A stretch of DNA of 47,238 bases from an uncultured Clostridia bacterium (GTDB taxonomy: Bacteria > Bacillota > Clostridia > Christensenellales > Borkfalkiaceae): positions 1 to 47,238 of the forward strand of contig CANQQM010000004.1 in assembly GCA_947626005.1 (NCBI GenBank), read 5' to 3'. Below, piece by piece: positions 1-8,939 of this stretch (within the stretch, counting starts at the first letter, position 1; each line of letters opens with the position of its first letter). The notes under the pieces are model-generated. The model did no database searches. It was given only the letters and a program-made list of their open reading frames with translations, and was not told where the DNA came from. The translations under genes were made by a program, and so were the position numbers.

Positions 1-1804
1 AGAGCTTGCGCTTGTGCGTGAGCTCTGCGATCGGGTTGGTCTGGTCCATGAACTGCGAGAGCTGCGAGGAGCCGAAGAATTCGCGGATGACGGCGGAGAT
101 GGGACGGACGTTGATGAGCCCCGAGGGGGTCACTTCCATCGGGTCCGCGGTCGCCATGCGCTCCTTGATAAGGCGCTCGAGGCGGGACATGCCGATGCGG
201 AGCTGATTCTGAAGGAGCTCCCCGACCGAACGCACGCGGCGGTTGCCGAGGTGGTCGATCTCGTCGATGGAACCGATCCCGTAGACGAGGTCGAGGTTGG
301 TGGAGACGGCGGCGACGATATCGTCGACCGTGATGCACTTATGGTTGAGTTTTTCGACGAGGGGCTTCACCGCCTTCTTCTCTTCGGGCGTGACGCCGAG
401 GACGCGCTCCCCTTCGTTGAGGTCGACGGGGGCGTTCGCGGAGCGCGGCGCGTCGTCGCGGGAGAGAAGTTCGTGGAAGATACGGCACGCCGCAACGAAC
501 TTGAGGCGGCAATCCCGACGCTTTTCGCGGTTCTTCTTCTCTTCCTGCTTCTCGTCGGCTTCGGGCGCCGTCTCGTGGGTGTAATAGACGGCGTTGATTT
601 CGTCGAGGAAGGCGTTTGCGACCTCCTCGTCCGTCATCGTCTTGCATGCCTCCGCGATCTTCTTGGAGAACACGAAGTTGGGATAGTAGACCGTTTTGAG
701 GAGCCCGAACGCGCGGGGATCTTTTTCGGAGAGCGCCGAGAAGTCCACCGTGCAGTTGGAGATGATCTTGTGGCGGATCTCCCCGTCGACGGGATCGTTG
801 ACGAGGACGAACACCGACCCGATGCCCGCGTTCTGGATGGCGCGTGCCTGCTCTTCGGAGACAACTTCCCCCTTGCTTGCAAGGAGTTCCCCCGTCTCGG
901 GATGGAAGATGTCGTCCGCGATGCGGCAGCCGGGCAGACGGTAGGCAAGGTTGAGCTTTTTGTTGAACTTGTACCGCCCGACCTTGACGACGTCGTAGCG
1001 GCGCGGGTCGAAGAAGAGGTTGTTGAGGTGCTGGCGGACGGTCTCGTCCGTCGGGACTTCGCCGGGGCGAAGGCGCCTGTAGAGGGCGATGAGGCCGTCC
1101 GATTCCGAACGGATGGGCGGATTGTCCTTCTCGTCCTTTTCGATGGTGGCGGCGATCATCTTGTTCCCGCCGAAGAGTTCCTCGAGGGCGCGGTTGGAGC
1201 CGTACCCGAGCGCGCGGAGGAGGACGGTCGCCGTCAGCTTTCTGCGGCGGTCTACGTTGACCCAGAGAACGCCCTGCGGATCCTGCTTGAATTCGAGCCA
1301 TGCGCCGCGGTTGGGAATGACCGTCGTCTCGTAGATCTGCTTGCCCGTCTTATCCGTCTCGGCGACGTTGTTGACGCCGGGGGAGCGGACGAGCTGGGAG
1401 ACGATGACGCGCTCCGCACCGTTGATGATGAAGGACCCGTTCTCCGTCATGAGCGGGAAATCGCCCATAAAGACGTCTTGGTCGAGGATCTCCCCCTTCA
1501 CCTTGTTGACGAGGCGTACCTTCACCCGAAGGGGAAGAGCATACGTCGCGTCGCGGTTGCGGCATTCCTTCTCGTCGTACTTGGGCGCCTTCCCGAACTC
1601 GTGGTCGAGGAAGTACAGCTCGAAGTGATCGGAAAAGTCGGTGATCGGAGAGTAGTCCTCGAAGATCTCGGAGATCCCCTCGCCGATGAACGCGTCATAG
1701 CTTTCCCGCTGGATCTCGACGAGATTGGGGATATCGATGACTTCGTTGATCGACCCGAACTTTCTTCGCTCGGTCTTGCCGTACTTTTGGATTGGTAAGT
1801 TCAT
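1..1804 (-). CDS. rpoB: RNA polymerase beta subunit, 5' part
   Basis: Beta subunit of RNA polymerase. Only the first 601 codons are inside the window; the rest lies beyond base 1. The ATG at 1802-1804 follows an AAAGGAG ribosome binding site. The start reads [20 protein letters not shown] and is followed by the conserved [10 protein letters not shown] at residues 27-36. The last residues visible, [19 protein letters not shown], are rifampicin-resistance cluster I (E. coli Rif region from about residue 512). The position of E. coli Arg529 is Lys here. The gene is read from its own promoter (2022-2050) and is divergent from rqcP, so rplL is not directly upstream as it is in most Bacillota. Confidence 0.97.
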   Translation of the reverse strand, partial: MNLPIQKYGKTERRKFGSINEVIDIPNLVEIQRESYDAFIGEGISEIFEDYSPITDFSDHFELYFLDHEFGKAPKYDEKECRNRDATYALPLRVKVRLVNKVKGEILDQDVFMGDFPLMTENGSFIINGAERVIVSQLVRSPGVNNVAETDKTGKQIYETTVIPNRGAWLEFKQDPQGVLWVNVDRRRKLTATVLLRALGYGSNRALEELFGGNKMIAATIEKDEKDNPPIRSESDGLIALYRRLRPGEVPTDETVRQHLNNLFFDPRRYDVVKVGRYKFNKKLNLAYRLPGCRIADDIFHPETGELLASKGEVVSEEQARAIQNAGIGSVFVLVNDPVDGEIRHKIISNCTVDFSALSEKDPRAFGLLKTVYYPNFVFSKKIAEACKTMTDEEVANAFLDEINAVYYTHETAPEADEKQEEKKNREKRRDCRLKFVAACRIFHELLSRDDAPRSANAPVDLNEGERVLGVTPEEKKAVKPLVEKLNHKCITVDDIVAAVSTNLDLVYGIGSIDEIDHLGNRRVRSVGELLQNQLRIGMSRLERLIKERMATADPMEVTPSGLINVRPISAVIREFFGSSQLSQFMDQTNPIAELTHKRKL

Positions 1805-1906
1805 CCGTCAAATAACTCCTTTTTCGTTGTTATCATTTGGCGATCTACCGAGTATATCTTTTCATCGATAAAAATCGAAATGTTCGGAAATTTTTCCTCT
1901 CCCCGC

Positions 1907-1935
1907 TTTACAAGACGCCCGAAATGCGCTATAAT
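1907..1935 (+). promoter_or_regulatory. Sigma-A promoter of rqcP-ispDF-radA
   Basis: TTTACA (1907-1912), a 17-base spacer and a perfect TATAAT (1930-1935). The start site would be near 1942, giving a leader of about 200 bases to rqcP. This promoter lies inside the rpoB leader, so the two transcripts face each other and overlap. Confidence 0.7.
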
Positions 1936-2021
1936 TCAAGGAGCGGGTTTGTCCCGTTCGGAGGCGAAAATCCGTCAAAACGGCACAAACCGACATTCTA
2001 AACATAATGATACAGTATGTC

Positions 2022-2050
2022 ATTATAACGCCCGAACAAAAAGATGTCAA
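2022..2050 (-). promoter_or_regulatory. Consensus sigma-A promoter of rpoB with A/T-rich upstream element
   Basis: On the minus strand TTGACA (2045-2050), exactly 17 bases, then TATAAT (2022-2027). An A/T tract (2062-2082, runs of A and T flanked by CCC/GGG) lies just upstream of the -35 box, as an UP element would. The predicted start is near 2015, leaving a leader of about 210 bases before rpoB. An imperfect dyad ATGACA-N5-TATCAT overlaps the -10 region and could be an operator, but that is weak. The rest of 1805-2143 contains no gene that I can see. Confidence 0.88.
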
Positions 2051-2143
2051 CCGCTTTTTGCCCCAAAAAAAATTTTTTTGGGACTTTCGCCAAAAAAAGC
2101 CGAAAAACGGCGGGATACGACCTTCTACAGGGGAGGAAAAAGC

Positions 2144-2386
2144 ATGCGGATCGATAAATTTCTCAAGGTCAGCCGCATTCTGAAGCGGCGTACGGTCGCA
2201 AAGGACGCGGCCGCGGCGGGCAAGATCTCCGTCAACGGACGGGAGGTCAAGCCCTCCTACAATCTCAAAGCGGGCGACGTCGTCGAGATCGCCTTCCTTT
2301 CGGGCGTCTTTCGCTTCCGCGTCCTCGCCTTAAAGGAGACCGTCAAAAAGGACGAGGCGGACAGCCTTTACGAGGTGATCGCATGA
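2144..2386 (+). CDS. rqcP: RqcP-type S4-domain RNA-binding protein
   Basis: 80 residues, almost all a single S4 RNA-binding domain (MRIDKFLKVSRILKRRT... start, KISVNGREVKPS turn). It closely resembles B. subtilis RqcP (YabO), which binds 50S-peptidyl-tRNA complexes with RqcH during C-terminal alanine tailing of stalled nascent chains. The ATG at 2144 has a GGGAGGA site seven bases upstream; an in-frame extension to 1880 lacks any S4 homology and is not used. The stop overlaps the ispDF start by 4 bases (ATGA), so the two are translationally coupled. Heat-shock protein 15 homologues share the fold, but length and sequence favour RqcP. Confidence 0.9.
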   Translation: MRIDKFLKVSRILKRRTVAKDAAAAGKISVNGREVKPSYNLKAGDVVEIAFLSGVFRFRVLALKETVKKDEADSLYEVIA

Positions 2387-3537
2387 CGACGGTCATCCTC
2401 TGCGCCGCGGGAAGCGGCGTCAGGGCGGGGCGCGGGGAGAACAAGGTCCTTTCGGAATACAACGGCCTCCCCGTCCTCTCCTATTCCCTCTCCGCCTTCT
2501 CCCCCTATGCGGACGAACTGCTCGTCGCCTGCCGGGAGGAGGACGAGGCGCGCATCCTTCCCCTTCTCTCCCCCTTCCCGAACGCCCGCTCGGTGCGCGG
2601 CGGCAAGACGAGGGCGGAGAGCGTCTTTTCCGCCCTCTCTTCGGCGCGGGGGGAGACCGTCCTCATCCACGATGCGGCGCGGCCCTTCGTGACGGCGGAA
2701 CTCATCGAGGGCTGCCTTGCCTCCGTGAAGGAGACGGGGAGCGGGATCTGCGCCGTCCGGACGAGCGACACCGTCCTTCTTGCGGAGGAGGGAAAGGTCA
2801 CCGCCCATGTCCCGCGGGAGGCCTCCTTCGCCGCCCAAACGCCGCAGGGATTCGAGACAAAGCGCCTCCTTGCGGCCTACCGCCGCGCAAGCGAAGAGGG
2901 GACCCTCCCCTCCTTCACCGACGACAGCGGCCTGTATGCGGCGTATGTCGGAAAGCCCACCCTCTGCGCGGGCTCCCGCTTCAACCGAAAACTCACCTAT
3001 CCCGAGGATTTTGCCCCGATAGAGCGCGTCGGCTTCGGCGTCGACACGCACGCCTTCGCACATTCCGAGGAGTGGGATAAGGGCATCGCGCGGCTCAACC
3101 TCAACTATATCCGCCTCTGCGGGGTCACTCTCCCCTCCGACCGCGCCCTCGAGGCGCACAGCGACGGGGACGTCCCCGTCCACGCCCTGATGGACGCCCT
3201 TCTTTCCGCCATCGGAGAAAGAGATATCGGCTTCCACTTCCCCGATTCCGACCCCAAGTACAAAAATGCGGACAGCATGGGGCTTTTGAAAACGGTCATG
3301 GAACGCGTTCGGGCGGCGGGATTTTCCGTCGCGAATGCGAGCATTTCCATCCTTGCGGAAAAGCCCCGCCTCTCCCCCTATATCGAAGAGATGCGGAAAG
3401 TCCTTAAAGAGGCGCTCGGAACGCAGACCGTCGCGGTCGCCGCGGGGACCAACGAAAAACTCGGCTATGTCGGCGAGGGCAAGGGGATCACCGCCTATGC
3501 GGCCGTCCTCCTCGCCCCCGCACAAAGGAGGATGTGA
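2383..3537 (+). CDS. ispDF: Bifunctional IspD/IspF isoprenoid enzyme (MEP pathway)
   Basis: A 384-residue fusion of two non-consecutive enzymes of the methylerythritol-phosphate pathway. Residues 1 to about 210 are IspD (2-C-methyl-D-erythritol 4-phosphate cytidylyltransferase), with the nucleotide-binding AAGSGVRAGRGENK loop at 8-21 and IHDAARPFV. Residues from about 214 are IspF (MEcPP synthase), with the metal-binding GVDTHAF, the AHSDGDVPVHALMDALL block, DIGFHFPDSDP and the C-terminal TNEKLGYVGEGKGI signature. Both halves look intact. It overlaps rqcP by 4 bases and abuts radA. Such fusions are known in several bacteria. Confidence 0.96.
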   Translation: MTTVILCAAGSGVRAGRGENKVLSEYNGLPVLSYSLSAFSPYADELLVACREEDEARILPLLSPFPNARSVRGGKTRAESVFSALSSARGETVLIHDAARPFVTAELIEGCLASVKETGSGICAVRTSDTVLLAEEGKVTAHVPREASFAAQTPQGFETKRLLAAYRRASEEGTLPSFTDDSGLYAAYVGKPTLCAGSRFNRKLTYPEDFAPIERVGFGVDTHAFAHSEEWDKGIARLNLNYIRLCGVTLPSDRALEAHSDGDVPVHALMDALLSAIGERDIGFHFPDSDPKYKNADSMGLLKTVMERVRAAGFSVANASISILAEKPRLSPYIEEMRKVLKEALGTQTVAVAAGTNEKLGYVGEGKGITAYAAVLLAPAQRRM

Positions 3538-4907
3538 TGCCCAAACCGACCACACAGTTCGTCTGCGCCGCCTGCGGCTACACCAGTCCCAAGTGGCTGG
3601 GAAAGTGCCCCGACTGCGGCACCTTCAACACCTTTGCGGAGGAGGCGATCGCGCCGTCCTCCCCCGCTTCGCGCCCGACCCGCCCCGTCTCCCGCGCCAT
3701 CCCCCTCTCGGAGGTCAAATTCGAGCGGTATGAACGGGTCTCGAGCGGGATCCCCGAGCTCGACGTCGTCCTCGGCGGCGGCGTGGTGCGCGGCTCTCTC
3801 GTCCTCGTCGGCGGAGACCCGGGCGTGGGCAAGTCCACCCTCCTCACCGAAGTCGCGGCGCATCTTTCCAAGGAGCACCGCGTGCTCTATCTCTCGGCGG
3901 AGGAGAGCTGTTCGCAGGTAAAACTCCGCTGTGAGCGTCTGCATCTCGATTCCGCAAACCTCCTCCTTCTCAACGAGACCGAACTCGACGCGGCCGAGGA
4001 GAGCATCCTCGGGGCGGAATATGTCGTCGTCGACTCGGTGCAGGCCATCTACACGAGCGCCCTCTCCTCCGCGGCGGGGTCGGTGGGACAGGTGCGGGAA
4101 TGCGCAAGCCGCCTGATGCGCATCGCCAAGTCCCGCGGGATCACCTTCTTCCTCATCGGGCACGTCACGAAAGAAGGCACCCTCGCGGGGCCCAAAGTCC
4201 TCGAACACATCATGGATACCGTCCTCTATTTCGAGGGCGAACGCTCGGAGAATTTCAAGATCCTCCGCGCCGTCAAGAACCGCTTCGGCTCGGTGCAGGA
4301 GGTGGGCGTGTTCGAAATGACGGACGAGGGCATCTTCGGGATGAGCGACTACTCCGAGCTCTTCCTCTCCGACTCCCGCGGGATCGCGGCGGGGGCGGTC
4401 GTCACCCCGAGCGAAACGGGCAACCGCTGCATGATGGTGGAGATCCAGACGCTCATGACCAAGACCGCCTACGGCCTCCCGCGGCGGATGAGCCTCGGCG
4501 TCGACTTCAACCGCCTCATCGTCCTCATCGCGGTGCTCGAAAAGCGGTGCGGCCTCGCCCTCGGCGGGCAGGACGTCTACCTCAACGCGATGGGCGGGAT
4601 AAAGCTCGGGGAGCCGAGCGCCGACCTCGCCGTTTGCGCCGCCCTTGCCTCCGCCGACCGCATGACCGCCGTCGACCGCTATACGGCCGTATTCGGCGAA
4701 GTGGGCCTCACGGGGGAGGTCCGCGGCGTGAGTTTTGCGGACAAGCGGGTCAACGAATGCCTCAAAATGGGCTTCCGCCGCGTCATCCTCCCCGCCAAGA
4801 ACATGAAGGCGTGCGAAAAGTACGCGGATAAGATCGAACTCGTCCCCGTCCGCTATGTGACGCAGATGATCAAGGCGCTCTTCCCGCCCGAACCCTCCGA
4901 AAAGTAA
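3537..4907 (+). CDS. radA: DNA repair protein RadA
   Basis: A RecA-like, DnaB-type branch-migration ATPase that processes recombination intermediates. It has an N-terminal four-Cys zinc finger (C10, C13, C24, C27), Walker A GGDPGVGKST at 92-101, the diagnostic KNRFG motif near residue 248 and a C-terminal Lon-protease-like domain (about 290 onward). 456 residues is the normal length. I use the ATG at 3537 because the AAAGGAGG site is about six bases upstream; a GTG at 3534 is also in frame but too close. The start shares a base with the ispDF stop codon. Third and last gene of its operon. Confidence 0.97.
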   Translation: MPKPTTQFVCAACGYTSPKWLGKCPDCGTFNTFAEEAIAPSSPASRPTRPVSRAIPLSEVKFERYERVSSGIPELDVVLGGGVVRGSLVLVGGDPGVGKSTLLTEVAAHLSKEHRVLYLSAEESCSQVKLRCERLHLDSANLLLLNETELDAAEESILGAEYVVVDSVQAIYTSALSSAAGSVGQVRECASRLMRIAKSRGITFFLIGHVTKEGTLAGPKVLEHIMDTVLYFEGERSENFKILRAVKNRFGSVQEVGVFEMTDEGIFGMSDYSELFLSDSRGIAAGAVVTPSETGNRCMMVEIQTLMTKTAYGLPRRMSLGVDFNRLIVLIAVLEKRCGLALGGQDVYLNAMGGIKLGEPSADLAVCAALASADRMTAVDRYTAVFGEVGLTGEVRGVSFADKRVNECLKMGFRRVILPAKNMKACEKYADKIELVPVRYVTQMIKALFPPEPSEK

Positions 4908-4920
4908 CTGCTAAAAACGC

Positions 4921-4959
4921 AAGCGCCCGCGCGGCCTTCTGCCGCGCGGGCGCTTTTTT
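4921..4959. terminator. Intrinsic terminator after radA, probably bidirectional
   Basis: Perfect 15-bp stem 4921-4935 / 4941-4955 with loop CTTCT and six T on the plus strand (4954-4959). On the minus strand it is followed by GCGTTTTTAGC, so it can also end the converging ABC operon. Confidence 0.9.
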
Positions 4960-4968
4960 CGTACCCCG

Positions 4969-5964
4969 TTACTTCTTTTTTCTCTTCTTGCCGAGCCCGA
5001 GCACCTCGGCAAGTTTTCTTCCCGCGCCGATATTGAGGACGAGGAAAAGGAGGAGATACACCGCAAGCGCCAACGCCTGAAATTGCGGGGAGACGGGGAT
5101 CCCGAAGAAGCTGAAATTGTAGCCGAACGTCCCCGAAAGCTCGGAGAGCATGCTGCTCAGCGTCTCCGCGGGGATGTCGAGCCCCTGCGCATAGGCGGTG
5201 AGGCGGAGAAGCGGAGTCTCCATAAAGGCATAACGGAGGAGGGAACAGGCGTAGGTGCCCGGGATGAACCCGCAGATCCCCTGCACCCAGTCGGGCATCA
5301 TCCCGAGGGGCATGTATGCGCCGATGAGGAATCCGACCGCCGTCGAGAAGATGGCGACGATGCTCATCATCGTCCCCTCCGTCTTTACAAAGGAGCAGAT
5401 AAAGACGGTCATGAGGGTGGAGGCGACGGTCGCAAAGAACATGATGATAAGGGAGAAGAGCACCGTCCCGAAGGAGAGCACGAACTCCCCCGCCGCCGCA
5501 AGATAGACAAGGCAGATGAGGTAGAACGCCAAACAGATGAGGGCGGAGACGATGAAGTTGTAGAGGAAATAGCTTGCAACGAGCAGATCTTTGGGGATGG
5601 GCGAAGAGGCGAAGTCGCGGTTGACGCCGTTCTGCTTGTCCTCGACGATGACGGTATTCGTCTGCAGGGCGACGGTGATCGTCGAGAGCCCGATGATCCC
5701 CGAGAGCATCCAGCTGTCGACGACCGTCTCGATGCACTTATGGAGCCGCGCATCGGCGGCGACCTCCGCGGAGAGCCCGAGAGCGGGGTCCGTGAGGATG
5801 TTCTGCACCATCGAGAGCTCCAATCCGCGCAAAAAGAGAAGATAGACCGCAAAGATGATGACGGGCACGAGCAGGGTGTACATGAGCCGCACCTTGTTGC
5901 GGAAAAAGACGAGAAGGTGGCGCTTCGTCAATTGGAAGAAGATGGAAAAATAGCGCGTTTTCAC
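4969..5964 (-). CDS. ABC-2 type transporter permease
   Basis: 331-residue integral membrane protein. One hydrophobic segment lies near residues 27-47, then a long loop (about 50-110), then a cluster of about five segments from residue 112 on, the usual layout of ABC-2 exporter permeases of the drug or polysaccharide type. It ends in a basic tail (GKKRKKK). The start codon is GTG at 5964 with GGAGGAATC upstream; GTGA overlaps the ATPase stop, so the two are coupled. It pairs with the upstream ATPase to form an exporter. Substrate unknown; the glycosyltransferase upstream could suggest a glycan or a drug, but that is guesswork. Confidence 0.85.
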   Translation of the reverse strand: MKTRYFSIFFQLTKRHLLVFFRNKVRLMYTLLVPVIIFAVYLLFLRGLELSMVQNILTDPALGLSAEVAADARLHKCIETVVDSWMLSGIIGLSTITVALQTNTVIVEDKQNGVNRDFASSPIPKDLLVASYFLYNFIVSALICLAFYLICLVYLAAAGEFVLSFGTVLFSLIIMFFATVASTLMTVFICSFVKTEGTMMSIVAIFSTAVGFLIGAYMPLGMMPDWVQGICGFIPGTYACSLLRYAFMETPLLRLTAYAQGLDIPAETLSSMLSELSGTFGYNFSFFGIPVSPQFQALALAVYLLLFLVLNIGAGRKLAEVLGLGKKRKKK

Positions 5965-6896
5965 GATTCCTCCTCCCCGCGGATGGCCGTTCCCGTCACG
6001 TTCAGAAAGACGTCGTCCATGTTCCCCTTTCGAATTTCAACGTCGGGGAGAAAGCGGTCGTAGCGGGAAAGGAGCCGCTTCGCCGCCGCCGTGTCCGCGA
6101 TGACGATGCCGTACGCCCCCCGCTCGGCGTCGTAGGAGAACTTCGTCCCCTCCGAAGAGAGCGCCGCCTCGAGCTCCGGGCACTTTGCACGGTAGCAGAG
6201 GAGTTTGTCGCTCGAATAGGCGTTTTTGAGTTCGTTGGGCGTCCCGTGGGCGATGATGTTGCCCTTGTCCATGATGACGACGTCCGTCGCCTTATCCGCC
6301 TCTTCGAGGTAATGGGTGGTGAGAAAGACGGTCATGCCCGTTTCGGCGCGGATGCGGTCGATGAGCGACCACACCGAAAGGCGGGTCTTGGGATCGAGCC
6401 CCGTCGTCGGTTCGTCGAGGATGAGAAGGCGGGGCCTGTGCACCATGGCGCGGGCGATATCCACCCGCCGAAGCTGCCCGCCCGAGAGGTTCTTTACGGG
6501 TCGGTCCAAAATGGGCTCGAGCTCGAGGAGCCGAACGATCTCGGCGATATTCCTCTTTGCCTCCTCCTTGGGGAGGGAGTAGAAGGAAGTGCGGATCTCG
6601 AGGTTGCGCCGTGCAGTGAGTTCGCGGTCCAAAACGCTCGTCTGGAACACGACGCCGAGTTCGCGCTTGATGGCGAAGGGATCCTCGTCGAGGTCGTGCC
6701 CGCAGACGAAGATCTTCCCGCCGTCCTTTTTGAGGATGGAGCAAATGACGTTGATCGTCGTGCTCTTTCCCGCACCGTTGATGCCGAGAAAGGCGAACAG
6801 CGACCCGTTTTTCACCGAAAACGAGATGCCGTTCACCGCCTTGAGATCGCCGTACGATTTGCTTAAATTTTCGATCCTGAGCGCAAATTCCCCCAT
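5961..6896 (-). CDS. ABC exporter ATP-binding protein (DrrA/NodI-like)
   Basis: 311-residue ATPase subunit. Walker A GINGAGKST at 38-46, a Q-loop, signature LSGGQLRRVDIARA near 137, Walker B LLILDEPTTGLDP and the switch His in TTHYLEEAD. The roughly 90 residues after the ATPase core match the C-terminal accessory region of the DrrA/CcmA-like ABC-2 exporter class. It starts 8 bases after the glycosyltransferase stop and overlaps the permease, so the three form one transcript from the promoter at 7818-7846. Energises export through the partner permease; substrate not evident. Confidence 0.92.
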   Translation of the reverse strand: MGEFALRIENLSKSYGDLKAVNGISFSVKNGSLFAFLGINGAGKSTTINVICSILKKDGGKIFVCGHDLDEDPFAIKRELGVVFQTSVLDRELTARRNLEIRTSFYSLPKEEAKRNIAEIVRLLELEPILDRPVKNLSGGQLRRVDIARAMVHRPRLLILDEPTTGLDPKTRLSVWSLIDRIRAETGMTVFLTTHYLEEADKATDVVIMDKGNIIAHGTPNELKNAYSSDKLLCYRAKCPELEAALSSEGTKFSYDAERGAYGIVIADTAAAKRLLSRYDRFLPDVEIRKGNMDDVFLNVTGTAIRGEEES

Positions 6897-6904
6897 ACCG
6901 TACC

Positions 6905-7759
6905 TTACTTTTTGAGCGGAGGGAGCCCGTATTCTTCCGCAAGACGGTCGTACTCCGCATACACGTCGTCGAAATAGGTGATATGTAACTTCCCGTGGAC
7001 GTTCTTTACGTCGTTCTGCTTATAGTTATAGACCTTGAAAAAGGGCAGCCAGCGGATCCCGCGGCAGAAGTGCTTGACGACGGTATCTTCGCGGATCCCC
7101 CGCTGTTCGTTGAAGCGCCGCGGCAAGAGGAGCTTCCCCTTCCGTCCGTAGCGGTTGAGCACCGTCTGGTCGGAAAAGTACATCTTCTTGCGGAAGAGGG
7201 TCTCGCGGGCGCGGACGAAGAGCCCCGTCTCCCTGATCTTTTTCAGGTTGAAGTAGACGACGCCCGCGTTGATGTAGTCCCGACGGATCCAGAACTTCCC
7301 CATGTGGTCGAGGGCGGCGGCGAATTCGTAGGAGGAAATGTCGTATTCCTCGAAGGCGGAGAGGTCGGAGCAGCACATCGTATCGGCGTCGAGATAGACG
7401 GCGCGGTCGAAGGCGTCGAATTCGGAGAGGAGAAGGCGGAGAAAGGTATAGGGCGTGTAGGAGGAGCCCTCGTTCTTTCCGCCGCGGAAGTAGGTTTCGT
7501 ACAGCCCGTCTGCGCGGAGAAGGGTCGCCGTGTTCCCCGCCGTATGGGCACGGACGGCCGTCTCGAGGACGCTCCGTTCCTCCTCCGTGACGGGAAGGTA
7601 GCGCGGATCGACCTCGGTGAGGTCCATCGTCACGATGTAGAAGGAGACGGGACGCGGGGTGTAGCGTGCGACCGAGAGCGCCGAAAGCAAAATGAGCGGA
7701 AACACCTTCTCGTTTCCGCAATATACGACGTTCAACCGATTTTCTTCCGTCCCGATCAT
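6905..7759 (-). CDS. Family 8 glycosyltransferase
   Basis: 284 residues with the layout of GT8 retaining sugar transferases: an N-terminal VVYCGNEKVF strand, the metal-binding DAD at 124-126 (VYLDADTM), INAGVVYFNL near 163 and a C-terminal KHFCRGIRW segment that carries the second metal-ligand His. It would transfer a hexose from a nucleotide sugar, probably to a cell-surface glycan; no signal peptide. First gene of a unit with the ABC exporter. The ribosome binding site is weak (GGAGA about 12 bases upstream), so the start is less certain than the family. Confidence 0.85.
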   Translation of the reverse strand: MIGTEENRLNVVYCGNEKVFPLILLSALSVARYTPRPVSFYIVTMDLTEVDPRYLPVTEEERSVLETAVRAHTAGNTATLLRADGLYETYFRGGKNEGSSYTPYTFLRLLLSEFDAFDRAVYLDADTMCCSDLSAFEEYDISSYEFAAALDHMGKFWIRRDYINAGVVYFNLKKIRETGLFVRARETLFRKKMYFSDQTVLNRYGRKGKLLLPRRFNEQRGIREDTVVKHFCRGIRWLPFFKVYNYKQNDVKNVHGKLHITYFDDVYAEYDRLAEEYGLPPLKK

Positions 7760-7817
7760 CTGCAGTACCGCTCTCCGCGCTATTCGATGCTTCCCCCGTT
7801 AAAGGAGAAGCAATTGC

Positions 7818-7846
7818 ATTATAGCAAACTTTTCCGATCTCGTCAA
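7818..7846 (-). promoter_or_regulatory. Sigma-A promoter for glycosyltransferase/ABC unit
   Basis: TTGACG (7841-7846), 17 bases, TATAAT (7818-7823) on the minus strand. The -35 box overlaps the stop codon of the alcohol dehydrogenase upstream. Confidence 0.85.
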
Positions 7847-8937
7847 TCGTTTATGCCGAAGGAGCGCAAAAAGATGCGCTCCACCTCCTTCGGAGAGGGC
7901 TCGTAGACGGACTTTGCGATGTTCTTATTGGTGCGGGAACGGGCGGCGAAATCGAGGAGGACCTCCCGCGGAATGACCTCCCGCGGGGAGACAAGTTTGT
8001 CGATGCAAAGGGCGATCTCCTCCGCGCTCTCCCCGCATGCGCCCTCGAGAAGGGAAAGGTCGGCCCCCTTCTCCCTTGCGAGGCGAAGGGCCTCCCCGAG
8101 GAGAAGTGCGTTCGCCCTGCCGTGGTCGATCCCGCAGAAATAGGTGAGACAATACCCGAGGCCGTGAACGGCCGTCGTGCCCGACTGGGCGATCGCCATC
8201 CCCGCAAGCGAAGAGGCGAAAAGAAGGGCGTCCCGATCATTCTCCGAAAGGCGGGAAAGACGGGGAAGATATGGATAAACGACCTTTGCGCTCTCTACGG
8301 CAAGGAGGCGGGAGAAGGGCGTTGCGGCGCGGGAGAGGAGACTTTCCACGGCGTGCGAAAAGGCGTCGAGCGCCGTATTTTTCGTGATTGTTTCGGGGAG
8401 AGCGTCCGTGTACTTCCCGTCGAGAAAGGCAAGGCGGGGAAAGAGCGCTTCGGAATAGATGCTGCGCTTGGTCTCCCCCTCCCCGTCGGTGAGAACGGAA
8501 TAGGGCGTGACTTCGCTCCCCGTCCCCGCGGTCGTCGGGATCATCGCAAGCGGAAGGGCACAGTCGGCGTAGTTTCCCTGAAAAACCGCACCGTCCCCCC
8601 TCGTTTCGACGCTCAAAAGGGCAATCGCCTTGGCGGCATCCATCGGGGAACCGCCCCCGACGCCGACGACGAAGTCCGCGCCCGCGCTCTCAAGAAGGGC
8701 GATCCCCTCCCGAATGCAGGAAAGGCCCGGATTGGGGGTCACGCGGTCGAAAACCGTCGCGTCCTGTCCGTTTTCGGAGAGAGCGAACAGAAGGTCGTCA
8801 AGCGCCCCGTTTCTTTTGGAGGAGCGCCCCGTGACGATGAGCGCATGCCCGCCGAGGGGGCTTAAAAGAGCTCCGTTTTTTCGCACGCAATCTCGCCCGA
8901 AAACAATTTTCGTGGGCATACGGTATGTAAAATCCAT
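7843..8937 (-). CDS. Iron-containing alcohol dehydrogenase
   Basis: 364-residue group III (Fe-type) alcohol dehydrogenase, a cytosolic NAD(P)-dependent oxidoreductase. The cofactor loop GGGSPMD is at 94-100. All four metal ligands are visible: Asp and His in TALDAFSHAVES, His in AVHGLGYCL and His in GIDHGRAN. The ATG at 8937 is two bases after trmB, so it is probably the last gene of the glnN-dut-trmB unit. An open frame continues upstream to 9444 but only as a shadow of trmB. The family covers butanol, 1,3-propanediol and lactaldehyde dehydrogenases; the substrate cannot be told from sequence. Confidence 0.93.
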   Translation of the reverse strand: MDFTYRMPTKIVFGRDCVRKNGALLSPLGGHALIVTGRSSKRNGALDDLLFALSENGQDATVFDRVTPNPGLSCIREGIALLESAGADFVVGVGGGSPMDAAKAIALLSVETRGDGAVFQGNYADCALPLAMIPTTAGTGSEVTPYSVLTDGEGETKRSIYSEALFPRLAFLDGKYTDALPETITKNTALDAFSHAVESLLSRAATPFSRLLAVESAKVVYPYLPRLSRLSENDRDALLFASSLAGMAIAQSGTTAVHGLGYCLTYFCGIDHGRANALLLGEALRLAREKGADLSLLEGACGESAEEIALCIDKLVSPREVIPREVLLDFAARSRTNKNIAKSVYEPSPKEVERIFLRSFGIND

Positions 8938-8939
8938 GC

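Noticed and set aside
14-1798. Long plus-strand reading frame of 594 codons opposite rpoB
   Set aside because: It is the antisense of a GC-rich real gene; its composition (Asp/Val/Glu/Arg-rich, no motif) is typical of shadow frames, and rpoB is certain.
2062-2082. CCC-A8-T7-GGG considered as a terminator for the rqcP transcript
   Set aside because: The stem is only A-U pairs with three G-C pairs and no U run after it; it fits better as an UP-like element of the rpoB promoter.
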